Assembly (NCBI RefSeq): GCF_900324465.2
Contig: NC_046623.1
Coordinates: 12,987,721 to 13,051,720 of the forward strand
Direction of reading: 5' to 3'
From: Anabas testudineus
Lineage: Eukaryota > Chordata > Actinopteri > Anabantiformes > Anabantidae
Length of the DNA stretch: 64,000 bases
Shown piece by piece: positions 1 through 12,553 of the stretch (the first letter of the stretch is position 1; every line of letters starts with the position of its first letter). The notes under the pieces were generated by a model. The model did not search any database and had not been told where the DNA came from. It saw only the letters and a list, made by a program, of their open reading frames with translations. Made by a program: the position numbers and the translations under genes.

Positions 1-358
1 ACAATGATGAGAAAGACAGAGTAGCCCAGCAGCAAAGTGATCTTGAAGGAAACTCTCTCTCCACTGTCTGGCGGCAGGTAGAAACCCACGATGTCCATCA
101 CCATCAGGAAGATACTGGGCAGCAGCAGGTTGACGGTGTAGAACAATGGCCGCCGCCGGATGACCACCTGGGAAATGTAGTTCAATTAACGACTCTCAGT
201 CTTAACTTTCCCCTAATGTTAACAAAAATACTTTTAAAGGGAAGGAAACTGTAAAACAGTGTGAGTCATCTCCTGAAGACAGGTGATGGATGTTACACCA
301 CCTTGAGTCTTGATTTGGAGTGTCCTGATTGTTGTTTATCTTCTGCAGGTAAATTAAA

Positions 359-393
<35 letters not shown>

Positions 394-3300
394 GTGCTTG
401 GCTGCATCATATCTGAAAAACTATTGAGATGAAGATGTTAATTGTCATGTCCTAGTACTCAAAGTGATGCCATCAATAGACCTAAAGTATTCAGTTCAGT
501 ATAATGTACACTGTAAATGTTTACATTGGAAATCACAGATATTCTTTGTTTTGCTGTCAAAATACTTAATTATATAATATAATAATAATACATTATGATA
601 ATACACATGTCAATTAATCATTAAAACTCTTGAAACATGCACCATATTTTTTTTTTGTCGAAGTAATCTTTGAATTAGGTTGTGATTTGGAGTTTTAATT
701 AACTGCATAAAAGCCAATTTGTCTCCATGAGCTTAACGTACATCTGAATAAATGTATTTTATGTATTGTATTTTTAAAATTAGTGTAACGTAGCTACAGT
801 AGGATTATCGTTTTCAACTCCAAGTCTGTGGCTGCTGCTGTGTTTCAACATTATTTATAGCTCCTCCGGACTAAAATGGCAGCTCTGCTCTGTATTTACT
901 CATTGGTGTTGGTGAATCATGGCATCCAAACTCTATTGATGGTGGCTTTTTATAGTCATCCCACGCACACATAACTCAGAGTGAACCTACTCAGAGTTGA
1001 TTGAGTTGGTTTGTTTCAGAGTTCAGAGCTAAGTTGAGTGTTTGTTCAAGCTCCTTTCAAGGAATACCCCCCAGTGAAAGACAAAGTACATATAAAACAG
1101 CAGGCCGCCAGGTCACCTAATGAGAAAATCTTTGAGGCAAGAAGAGCCGGTTCACATTTATGCTACATATAACTTGAAATCGTTTTATATACTCACATGG
1201 AACTTCATTTCAGCATAATAATCATCATTGTCCACACTGAAGATCTTGTAGTTGGACAGTATATGGAGAAGCTCCCACTCTCCTTGGTTCATAAAGACAC
1301 TCTTGTCCTCCCTGAGCTCCTCGGGGCTTCGCATCAGGGTGATGTTGATGTCATCAACTGCAAATCGAACACAATGTTGGGAGCAGCGTGAAACAGTCGT
1401 GGTAACAAGTTAACCTTTACCTACCGCTCTTCTCTCCATGCACATGTCACAGCAGGAGAGGGGTTATCAGTGAACAGAACAATTGTTCTGCTCATGTCTT
1501 GACTAGAGGTGAAGAAAGTGTTGGCACAGATTTAGTCATAGTCTGCTTAATGTACTAGATTTATTTGAGTGATGTTGTTGCATTACCAGAACATAGCAAA
1601 TAATAAAGTATTTTTTTTGTATCTAACTGGAAACTGTATTCCCAGGCATCCTATATAGCCTATAAGCACAATCACATCTTTTATACAGGAGGATAAACAT
1701 GTAAGGTATACTCAGAAAAACACAAATGTATAATCAAAATGTTCAATCAGATTGTAAATGTGTAAAATTAAGGAAATGATGTCTCACTTGTATGGAGCCA
1801 GCTCTGGAATGTGAGGCTACATTTCTGGACATCAAATGGGAAATTGTAGATGTTGAGAGTGCAGGCTGTGACAACCTGGATGGGCTTATAGTTGCGCACC
1901 AGTCCATCATGTGTCACGTAAACATAAGGAATATCTGGAGATTTCCCCAACATCCACGCTACAGGTTAGAAACAGAAATAACAACATCAGTTCTCCTAAG
2001 AATCAAAGAAAAAGGCTGGTCGAAAATTAAAAGAGGAGAAGAAATTATATTAACAGCAGCAGCTCTTACAACTCGTTGATGAGGATGTCAGGAACCCACA
2101 CATTAGCTGTGGGTATAGAAACCTGTTTGACTTCATCAAAGTCTTCTGGGTTCCAGACCAGGAATTCATCAGTCCAAGCCTAAAATTAAAGTATTATTAA
2201 CATTATACAAATATAATGTTTTGCACAGTGTGTGTTCAGAGAAGTTCAAAACTTGCAATGGCGATCTTACTAGGTGACATCTACTAACATTTACTTTAAA
2301 CACGGCAACAACTGCATGTGGTCCCATTAAGTGTAAAAGTGAGGTCAGAATGTCAAGGAGAACACATGGAAGCTGTGGGACTATTTTAAATTAACAGTGA
2401 AACAAACACCAAGAGAAAACACAGTTGGAGTGCTTATTCTGTCTGTTTCCCCTCATAGCACTTTCAGATGTCTATGTCGTAGCAATGAAAGTGAAAACCT
2501 CAACAAATGTTAATTATTAATATTAGTATTAATGTATTTAGTATAACAGATAGGATTGATGTTTAAAACCCATCACATTGTCTATGATGTCTGGGCATAA
2601 ACTGACTTTGAACAACAGTGTTTATGGGACTATTTACAGTAGGCTACATCTTAACATTTTCAGAAATCCATTTGTCTTACTTGTCTGTACCACACATACG
2701 TTGTCAAAACCTGGTTCTTCTCATCCTGTAACAGAGTTGTCAGAAAAATATATTCCTATTTATTATCAGACTAGTACAATAATAAGACATATACATTGAC
2801 GACAGTCTCTATTAAACCCACAGCAGATTTTTTCCCCAAGGGCCCCATCCAGCCATAATGTAGGGTTTTTACAAACTAAATATAGTCCCGTAAATCCAGT
2901 GAGGTCTGCACACATCTGCATGGTAATGATTCACATATGGCTAGTTAAACAATAATTAAAGTACCAGATTAATTTAACACCGTGGATGTGTGAATTTTTC
3001 CATTTGTCAGCATAACTCACCACATTGAGTATAGAGTAAACCATGAGGTCTATGGCCACTATTGTTGATGTCCTCCAGTCTTTCACTGGCCTCACTCCTT
3101 TCTTATAACCGGCACTCAAAAACTCTGACAGACGCACTAAGGTGGCGTTGGCAAATCTTCCTGTGCTGCTGCCCAGTTTCTTCACTGCAAATTAAAAAAA
3201 CATTAATTGTTTACAGGGTCTGAATAAGTCTGATATACAGTTTTATCTGTTACATTGTTAGGAAAGATGTCCCAAGCTGATCCTATAGATAATTTAAAAT

Positions 3301-4223
3301 TGGCCAAAATAAAGCCAATGAAATAGCAGTATATATATTTTATATTTATTTCTACTTTACTTTTGTTGATGCAGATCTGACTGAGACCAAGCTCATCTAC
3401 TGCCTCATCACAATGGTGAGTTCCAGATGCAAAGATTTAAGTGAAGCAGCTAGAGCTATTCTAGTGCAACTGCAATTCATTTACTTTACTCATAATAAGT
3501 AAAGCTGCATGGTAATGATTCACATATGCTACAGCAGTCAGTCTTTAATTTATATATTTATAGTTTAGCTCTATGTTATAATTGTTTAAAATAAACTATA
3601 CTGTTAGTGTTAATGTAGAGTTATTAAGTTGTCAAGGAAACAAAAATATATAAATTGCAGTGGTTTAGCGTACACTAGCAGTAGGATGTTGCACCTATAA
3701 TTTACTTAGTTGACAGTTAAGTCAACTAATTTATTTATGATTGTGGCATGTGTAAATTAACTGTGACTGTGTGCTATATTGTAATTACTATTGAAATCTC
3801 CTAGAATTATAGATTCAAGCAAGATTGTTCATTGTTAAGTTCTGTATCTTCAGTACAGATTAAACAAAGTGTCTCTCTGTATTTTAAAGTATCTCATAAC
3901 TCAGTATTTCACAATGTCTTGGTAAACTTCATAAAATAATTACCAAAACTAAAACATATTTGGACAATTAATTTATCACAATAACAACCACACTACACAC
4001 TGTATTACTGTGTACTGCGTTGCATGTTGCTATTAAACATTCAACAAAAAAGAGTTACCACAATTTCACATGCTGGTGATGCAGTGCTGCTGTGTCAGCT
4101 CCTATGATATGAAATTAAAAATCGAAATTAGTGTAAAACAGAAGCTGCTTTACCTGTACATGCTCTTGATGCTCCTTGAATCAGAAGGAAAACGAGTACC
4201 ATCCAGGCTGATGACAGTCTCAT
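1..4223 (-). CDS. htr3a: 5-hydroxytryptamine receptor 3A-type subunit, 5' part (cut at window start)
   Basis: Cys-loop ligand-gated cation channel subunit for serotonin at the plasma membrane. Exons on the minus strand: 4154..4223, 3021..3184, 2681..2725, 2070..2179, 1788..1958, 1197..1357 and 1..167 (continues outside). The first exon encodes a signal peptide ([14 protein letters not shown]). Then come an N-glycosylation site (NAT), the loop D segment VWYRQ in a 45-base exon, the Cys-loop ([16 protein letters not shown], 13 residues between the cysteines), loop B SWLHT, and M1 and M2. M2 reads [17 protein letters not shown], with the -1' glutamate of cation-selective 5-HT3A, which separates it from the htr3b neighbour. 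Exon lengths equal those of htr3b (164, 45, 110) except exon 5, which is 171 rather than 170 bases; the extra base lies in a GGGG run (1945-1948) and shifts the frame. A sequencing error, an allele or real decay are all possible. M3, the MA helix and M4 lie beyond the edge. The a-type assignment rests mainly on M2. Confidence 0.88.
359..392. repeat. (ATT)11 microsatellite
   Basis: Perfect trinucleotide run of about 33 bases in the intron between htr3a exons 6 and 7. Confidence 0.95.
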
Positions 4224-6812
4224 GATGCCAGTTCACCTGCGCTTTCTTGTTCTGCTGTGGAAATCTTCCTGCAGCTCTGAAAGGCCTCGGGGTGGCTGAC
4301 ACACTCCATATCTATCCACTATATCCATCTCTTTACTCACATCCACTGTTAAAACCTTGTTAGTGCCATTCAGCTTGTGTGGGTGTATCCATTTACTGTG
4401 ATGCCACTCCTCCTTGTTTAATACAGCAGCAGCTCACTGAGACAAATGGAGCTTAACTGCGTGCTATTATGATTATCAGTTAAACTGTTAAGACAAGCGT
4501 CAACTCACTTACAGATGACAATGTTTGAGGATTTAATGTCGTCCATCACATTATAAAATGGCCTAATTTCACTTTATGGTGCAGTCTCCAGATTGGAAAT
4601 TTCAAGATGCAAATGTTAAATGATTGAATGCAAAATTTTTTATTTGCTGTTGTGTGCAGTGAATAAAACATGTTTAAATACACATAAGCAAGTATGTGAA
4701 AATGAGAAAAAAGCACAATTAACCAAGAGAGATGAAATATCAGATTAATTTCTTTATTTATGATTGAATATGATCCAGTCCTAATAAAAAATATATGAAG
4801 CCAGTAGCTTTCAGCAACGTGTGGATTAAACTCAGCAGACCTTAAGTCAAAACTCAGGTGTTCTTTATTTCTTTGGACTGTAATGCCGTGTTTTAAGATA
4901 AAAGTGAAAAACATGCAGATTCCTTTTTTTTTTGGAGTGAGAGGGTGCGATTTGTGTTGAGCGTTAAGTGAAAATGAGCAAAGCAGCTTGGGGGCAGCTG
5001 TTGGTCATCACCAAACATAATGTTTCTTTTTTGTGCCAAGCAACATTTTCAAAAACAGTTTCACATTTTCTTAAGTCCAGTACATACAAGCTGAATAGAG
5101 TTATAACAAGATATTTCTGCTTTCACTCCTTAGTTTAAATTTCCTGTAGATGTATTTGGTGTCCTACTCTTCAGCTGTAGATCTACATCTGACAGTGTAG
5201 AAATAATAAACATGAACATTTGCAGTCTCCTAGGGCGGGTTTCATTCAAATATTTTTTTTTATTATACATAGTAATTTGATAATGAACTGATTGAGTGAT
5301 CTGTCTACTGAAGAAATAAAAAATGATATAATGGTTGTATAAACTTTGAGTTGTCTTCACATCACAGTCTAATGAAGCCCAAGGCTTTTGAGATGATATT
5401 GATATACCCAATAAAAGTGGTTACCTCAAAGACAGCAACAAGGCAGTGACTAAACATTTATCTTCAGCTCTGTTGCATAACATCATGTAACCACATACCC
5501 AGGAAGAAGAGTCTCACAGCTACTGTGAAAATTACATTAATGTGGATCTTTCCACTGGCAAGTTTTCTATGATGCACTTTTGATATTCTTATCACGACTA
5601 TTAGGAAACCAACAGGGAATAGAGACACAGCAGCTGAGCTCTGAATGGGTTTTATTGATCTTTTTTTTTGTGGCAGCGGGATGGAGATTAAAGTATGAAT
5701 ACAATATTATAACATCACATTGGCACTAAGGATTTTCTCCAGAGAGCTGCTTTGTTATACAGTATCTTTGAGTAAATCTTCACTGTCGGGAATGCATGAT
5801 AACAGACCCAATACAATAATGTCTCTGTCAAACCATGATGTTGCTATACGGTGACACTGCAGTATCTGGAGAGAAAATGCGAACAGAATATGAAAAGGAT
5901 AGCTCTACTTTCAGACAGCAACCTTTGTAGTTCTGGTGGTCCTTGATTATATTGTCTTACTCACCAACATAACATTTGAGATCTGAAAACACAGTAACTG
6001 AAAAAGAAGAAACATTAACATTCAGACAATGATACGGCTTAGCCAGATAAACAGATATGTACAACTCTCAAAAAAAGGTACAATTGTTCTTTTAAATAAA
6101 TGTAAAGTGAAAAATGTAATAAAAACAAGTCAGATTTTGCTTTTATTTTGATATTTAAAATAATAAGAATAACAAAAATGTACCCCTAACCTAAGACTGC
6201 ACTTTTTGTAGCTCTTGAGGCTTTTTGTCCTGAAAGGTAGATGGCCCACTCTTCTTGAGCAAACAGTTGAACACTTCCTCCTCCTGACTGCATATTTTTC
6301 TATAGATGTTTCAAAGGATTCTTGGATGTGTTATAGACAGACACAGCAGAGCAGCCCCAAAATATAAACCACATCCGTTTTTTTTTTTTTGTTTGTTTTT
6401 ATGTTTGTGAAAATCAAGCTTATGCAACTCTCCTAAAAGCTTTGTCTCATTTGACCAAGAGGACATTTTCCCAGAAGCATTGTGACTTGTCAGTATGTAT
6501 TTTAGCAAACTCCAGACTTGTCTTGTTTTTCTTTGGACATTCGAATCCTCCATGGAGCTTGCTTTCTCTTAATGGTGCATTGAAGCACTCATGTCTTGCA
6601 GTATTGAGTAAAGGCAGAGCTAACTGGTTAGTGCTAGGGTTAATGTTGGGGTCAGGTTAAACATCACAAGAACCAATTCAGGTCAAGGTTAGGTTGAAGG
6701 TCATGTTAAAGCCTTGTGATCTTATGCTAACCGCTCTGTTTATATACGGTAAACACCATAAGCAAGAAGTTATTTACAGTGTTCAGAAATGAGAACGTCT
6801 CTGAGTGTGTGG
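4224..6812. other. intergenic: upstream of htr3a, downstream of htr3b
   Basis: AT-rich sequence with no supportable gene. The right part should hold the 3' UTR of htr3b; minus-strand AATAAA hexamers (TTTATT on the plus strand) occur at 6142-6147 and 5650-5655, but I cannot say which, if either, is used. The left part, just above 4224, is the putative htr3a promoter region; I see no convincing TATA box or CpG cluster. Confidence 0.5.
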
Positions 6813-9800
6813 TCAGGCAAAACTCCAGCTGGCCCAGAGCATCAGCAGAGTACCAGCATACAAAGCCAAAACCAACAAGTAAACCCGGAACAGGAAACAG
6901 TCGAGTTTAGAGCATAGGGCCAGCCAGTCGGCCTGGCCTGAAGACTCAGTGTCCTCCTGGGATAAGGCCAGACGGAGTGAAACAAGCTCCTGGAGGAGCC
7001 ACTCCAAGCCAGAGGGAGCATCCTGGATCTCAGGCAGGGACAGTAGATCCTCTTCCAGTGATGATTCAAACTCATAATCTACAAGAAAAGGAACACATTT
7101 AGCTTAAATGTGAACAATTAATGTAATTATCTGTAATTTCTCTACATGTGAACAGTCACTCAGTTTATTCTATTTGACTTGACTTTCCCAACCGGAAAAC
7201 AAGAAGTGAATTGACTTTCTCAAAACTTAATTTCACTTTTGACTCCAATGAGCACATGGTTTAGGCATCAAAAAGGTTATAATGTGTGATGCATCCAGGC
7301 AGTAGGATATAAAAAAAAAAAAAAATCTCACTCATTTCAGTTTATAGTTTACCTCCGGTTGAGTTGACGTGGTCAAAGGTTTTGATGGAGGTTAAAGCAC
7401 TCTCAGTAAAGCCGTGACCAGCTGAACCGTACTTGTCCAGCAGGCAGGCAGATATTGACATTTGTCTGACCTCCTTCTCACTGTGATGGAGCAGCTTTAC
7501 TACCAATATAGATTTGATCAGACTGAGCATCAGCAGGGCCATGCACACTACAAAGAATACACCTGAATGGAGATGGGAGAGAAAAGAAAAGCTGCTAACA
7601 GATTCATTGTACAAAAGCTAGATCATGACCGGTAATCAAAAAAACTGTGTTGTATCATTGTCATTCTTCCGGTATTTTATCTAAATTCTGATCTTTTTGT
7701 CATGGTTAGCTAATGGTTTACATTTGGGGTTTTGACACACAAAAAGAGGAGTAACATGAATATCCTTTTATGATAATATTCACTTTAATAGGACAGAGTA
7801 CAGTGCTAAATGTTAGACCTACATTGAAATCTGTGATGTGATTGGATTATTGTTGTTTTGGATTGGTCATTGTAGTATTTACCACACCAAACATATAATA
7901 AATTACTACATTGCAGAAACCCCTCTGCATAAATAAGATTGTCTGCTGGAGTGTGAATTAACAAATATAGAAAGAACAGGATACCTATGAGTGGAGTTCT
8001 GTCCGCAGTGGAAGGCATTTCATCTGTCAGGTTAACCCTGAAGACAGTGTAACCCAGCAGTATGCTGATCTTAAAGACAATGCGTGTACCACTATTCAGC
8101 GGCAGGTAGAAGCTAATCACATCTACCAACATGAGGAAGATGCTGGGGATGAGTAGACCCACCACATACAGCAGGGGGCGTCGGCGGATCAGTACCTTAA
8201 TGAGAGATAAGGAAAGGCTGATATCACACAGAGTTAAAATGATTAAGTCAGTCATTTAGAAACAGAGCAGTCAAACCATGCAGGTAGTTTCATTTATATT
8301 TATTTTTACTTGTCCAGGTTTTAACTTAACTGCATCTGAGATTTCTGCTATTTTTCATGTCATGCTCACTGTCAAGACTGTGTCACTTGGTTTTTCTGAC
8401 TGTGATAAGTTGAAATGTTTGCTACTAAAACAGAATATAGAGATCAATAGAATTTAACTTGTGACACTCACAAGATTGCAAAAGATTGCGAATTTAAGCT
8501 TTTCCCATGTTTTATTAAGATTTTTCTTGGACCAGAAATGATTCAAAAAACAGATTCACATACTGTTCACTGAAAAAGTTTTGTGCTTCTTCCAATAATA
8601 TTAATAAGCTGTCGTTTCAGGTTAAACGGCACACCGGTGCTCTGGTAAGACTACAGAACAAATTATTCAGTGCTGAAGTTGGGCCCTGGTTTCTCTTTGC
8701 CTGTCTACTGAGTCAGTAATGTGGGTATGCAGCTTGTATTTGCACCAGAAAAGTTGGAGAATTTGTTGTATTATGTACAACATGCCTCTAAATGTTCATT
8801 TATGTGGTGTTATTCAAGTGTTTGAACTCTACAGCTTTCAGGTGTATAATGTAGCTATTAGCTGTGTTATTTCGTAGTCTTTGATTTATACTAATCACTC
8901 ACCATTTTCGTTAAAACCTTCTCATAACTGAAAATGAACAAAACATTTTCCAGTAGAAAACCTTCATTTGTATAATGTGCCTACCCTTATCAACAAAGCT
9001 GTAATGAAACAATATCCCAGTGAGCCATGAAATGCTCCATTACCAAAAAGCCTTCGCCCTTTGAGCTGAATAAATAGCAGCCCTCCTTGCTCTCCACCTG
9101 CAATGGGCTATGGGGCCATTTTCCTCACTACTAACAAGAAGTCCATTGATCAGGCAGCCACTGAGACAGTCTCATTATGGTTGCTCACCCTCCCCTGTCT
9201 ATCAGCCTCTCTCTCTATATGTCTCTTTACTTGCCAGAAACAGCCTCAGCCTCATCGTTTGGCATTAGCTCACTAGCCCGATCCATGAAGGTCGCGGCCA
9301 ATTGCATTACACATTACAATTCCACCACACAGGACGGCAAGGGGGGGGGGGTGGCGGCCCACAGAGGGCTACAGTTTAAAGCTCACCATCAATAAGCAAT
9401 CACTGCCTTTAGAGTGCAGTTACTCAGTCCCTAGGAATGGCTTGTTAAAGAGCTGTTATACCTCCACAATATTTCACGATTAGATGGTTTTTGGAATGTT
9501 AACATTATATAAAAACCTGCGTAAATCCTAGAATGGCGTGAAATTTGAGCTTTTTATTCTCCAACTTTCTTATTTTGATGATTTTCTTTATGATAAATGT
9601 GATGATTGAAACAATTAGTACATTGAACTGGATGTGGGCATAGTCAGTTTCATCTTGGTGGATTTGCCAGTAGCGTGACGGAATGGACAGCAGTTCCCAT
9701 TCGCCATCATTCATGAACTCCCTCTTATCATTAGCAATGGCCTCTGCACTCCTCCACAGAGCCAGGTCTATTTCCTTCACTGCAGAGGGAGAGACAATGA

Positions 9801-12553
9801 AGAATAAAAGTAGGAAAATAAGGAAATAATAAATAATGGTTTAATATCTTTTGGTTCACAGTAATGGTTTGCTGTAGATTTTATATAGATAAATTGATTT
9901 TACTTACACTATCAAACATTTTACTCCTTAGACTTTGACTTCCTGAGATATTGCTTATAGTATTTTGTTATTTCAATAGTGTGAGCACTGGTCTTAATTC
10001 TGAACCAAGCTTCTGACTATTTAGCATGAAGGTGACTGACAGTTCCTGTTCCTGTGGTATTTTGTCAAACTGTAATAAAACACTGTTCCTCAAAGATTTA
10101 ATAACTTGAATTAACTGATTTGTTTTCTTCACCACTTTACTGTATGCAGGAAACAGACCTGAGTGAAGCCAGCTGCGGAAGGTGAGGCTACAGTTCTGCT
10201 TGTCAAATGGAAAGGCATACATCTCCAGGCTGCAGGCCAGCACCACCTGCATGGGCCGGTAGTTCTTCACTGAGCCAGAGGAGTTGACGTACACATAAGG
10301 GATCGGAGGAGACTTTCCTTCATCCACACTGGGAACACACATGAAGGAGAGAAGAGGTAAGGTGTTACAGTATCTGGACAACAGCTGTCAAGATTAAACA
10401 TAAGCATCAGTCATTTCTTACAATTCACTAACGATGACGTCAGGTATCCAGATGGCATCAGATGACAGTGAGATCTCACTGATACCGTCAAATTCATCTG
10501 GGTCCCAAACCAGAAACTCATCAGTCCAGATCTGAAAACATAGAAGGAACTCCGTGGTAAGATATATTCAAATAATTGAATATTTTTTTAATCCTTGAAT
10601 CCTGTGAGCGACTTTTACAAATGACTGACAACTGTATTGCATAGCTTTTTTAAAGCTGTAGCCTAAGATGCAGCACGCAGTAGAAACACTGGAGGCACAG
10701 ATAATTGGGGCTATTTTAATTAGCAAGATATGGATTTTATAGAGGAGATAAATTGTTGTTTTCTCCACAGATTTAAAATAAGGAAGCACTGGGGTAAAAT
10801 GAGAGGCCACATACCTGTCTGTACCACATACTTGTAGTAATACTCTGTGTTTTTCCATCCTGCAAAAAGAGAAATATCTTGATAATACTTTAACTTTAAC
10901 TTTAACAATGCCATTGTTTTATAGCATATTAAGGCTACTGAAAAGAGCAGTTTGTGTTGAATTAAGAGAACACAGGGCATTGGTCCAGCCTAGTTAATTG
11001 AGGTTTACATACCACATCAAGGACAGACTGCAGAATGAGGTCTATGAATACAGTGGTGGGACTGGTCCAGTTGTGAACAGGTCGAACTCCACAGTCGTAT
11101 TTCCTCAGGAGGGTCCTGGTCAGCTGGTTCAGAGCTGATCTCTTTGGCTTCTCTGGCACACATTCAGCCAGATAGACTAAAGGGAAAAACCAAATGAACC
11201 GCTGCCTTTGAGCAACATTTTTCTTTTTTGTTCTTATTGCAATTAATTGCCACAAACTAAATTAAATCCTGAAATACTGTTGGTCCTGGGGCTTTGGAAG
11301 AAATATAATGAGGCGAAAACAGGCCCTTAAAGGCATAAATATATGTAGAAGGGAACTCTAAAGGTCCTTTGACTTTAACAGAAATAAAAAGATAAAACTT
11401 ACTTGGTCTCTTGTTTTTCTTTATATTTTTCAGACGTAGGTCAAAATGACAAGAAATGGAGTTAGAAGTGAATGTAGTGCATTATTACAAATTTCAAGTT
11501 TCCATGCTTTAATCACAGTTTTATCAGCAGCAGATTCCTTCAAGAAGCTGGGAGCTCGAGAAGTGCACTGGTTGCCCAGATTCAAACTAGTAATTGAAGC
11601 ACCAGAGATGTTGGAATGACCCAGGATGTTGACGTCAGATGATGGTTTTCCAAAAATCTTGACAGAGATTGCTCCAAGTACAAAGTCGACATTCAGCAAA
11701 GTAACCTAGTAAGTAATCTTTTGGATGCCCAGGTGTAGATGAGTCACCTGACCCAGCCCCTTGTGATTTCTAACTCTTTCCTAAAATCAAGGCCAATTCA
11801 TGCTTGGATTCGGTTACAAGGATCAAGACAACGTGATGAACGGGAATGAAGAGCTTGGCAGCCTGGAGAAAAGGTAATTTTGGGGGTGTTAGATGCGTAA
11901 AATAGATGTACAGATTGCAGAAGTGCATGTAAATTGTTTCTAAAGAAAAAAACATTTCTTTTATTTCTGTCAAAGCAAATGAACTCCTTTCATTCATACA
12001 GTTTATTCTGTGGTTAAAAAAAAAAAGTGGGTAAAGGAAATGGGGCAGTGAGGAGTATCAGGGGGTCCCTCAGTTCACTTTTATCCCTCAGTAACTCCAG
12101 CCCTGTAAAAGATTTAAGGGATGTTTGAAGTACAGTACATGCTTATAGTAAATCTAGGAAGACTTCCTAAGTTTATCACATTTTTCACATACTGTTAAAA
12201 TTATGTTTTAATTTTAAACTACGACGACTGTTTAAAATGGTGAAGTGTATTTATCAATACATTAATTATTTAGATGTATTTTATTATGTTCATATATCAT
12301 ATTAAAACATCCTGCTGATGGTTGAATTTATAACAGTGACAGTGAGTGCTGGAGTCTCTCACTGTCCTAATGTACACAAGATAATTAGGACGTCAGTGAG
12401 TCACAAATAATGGTTCAAAATGTTTGAATTCTAGAGTACCTTCAATAAAAGTCTATTATTGAAAAAATACTGTTTAACAAATGCAATTTTTTTTTTTGAG
12501 TCAGAAAGAAGAATCTTACCTGAGAACAACAGTATCAGCCAAATCAGAGACAT
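6813..12553 (-). CDS. htr3b: 5-hydroxytryptamine receptor 3B-type subunit
   Basis: Accessory subunit of heteromeric 5-HT3 channels; complete at 455 residues (human 3B about 441). Exons: 12520..12553, 11013..11176, 10815..10859, 10422..10531, 10159..10328, 9622..9779, 7985..8195, 7353..7562, 6813..7078; all junctions keep frame. The start at 12553 opens a short signal peptide (MSLIWLILLFS, split by intron 1); no ATG precedes it in frame. Extracellular landmarks are MWYRQ (loop D), a Cys-loop with 13 residues between cysteines, and SWLHS (loop B). M1 is about residues 234-259, M2 265-285 (TRIVFKISILLGYTVFRVN, close to human 3B), M3 298-324 and M4 430-454. The -1' position is Thr instead of Glu, and the MA helix lacks the three arginines that limit conductance in 3A. 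Both traits are typical of 3B. It lies tandem to htr3a and head to head with usp28, as in human. Confidence 0.94.

Noticed and set aside
7979-7985. GTATCC donor of htr3b intron 7 as a U12 intron
   Set aside because: Only the first six bases match; the 3' end has a strong pyrimidine tract typical of U2 introns.
9177-9395. 72-codon frame in htr3b intron 6 as a gene
   Set aside because: Compositional effect of the GC-richer island; contains a poly-G run and no protein signature.
11430-11699. 89-codon open frame on the minus strand in htr3b intron 1
   Set aside because: No resemblance to a known family, no splice context linking it to htr3b, and htr3 genes have no exon here; length is within chance for AT-moderate intron DNA.
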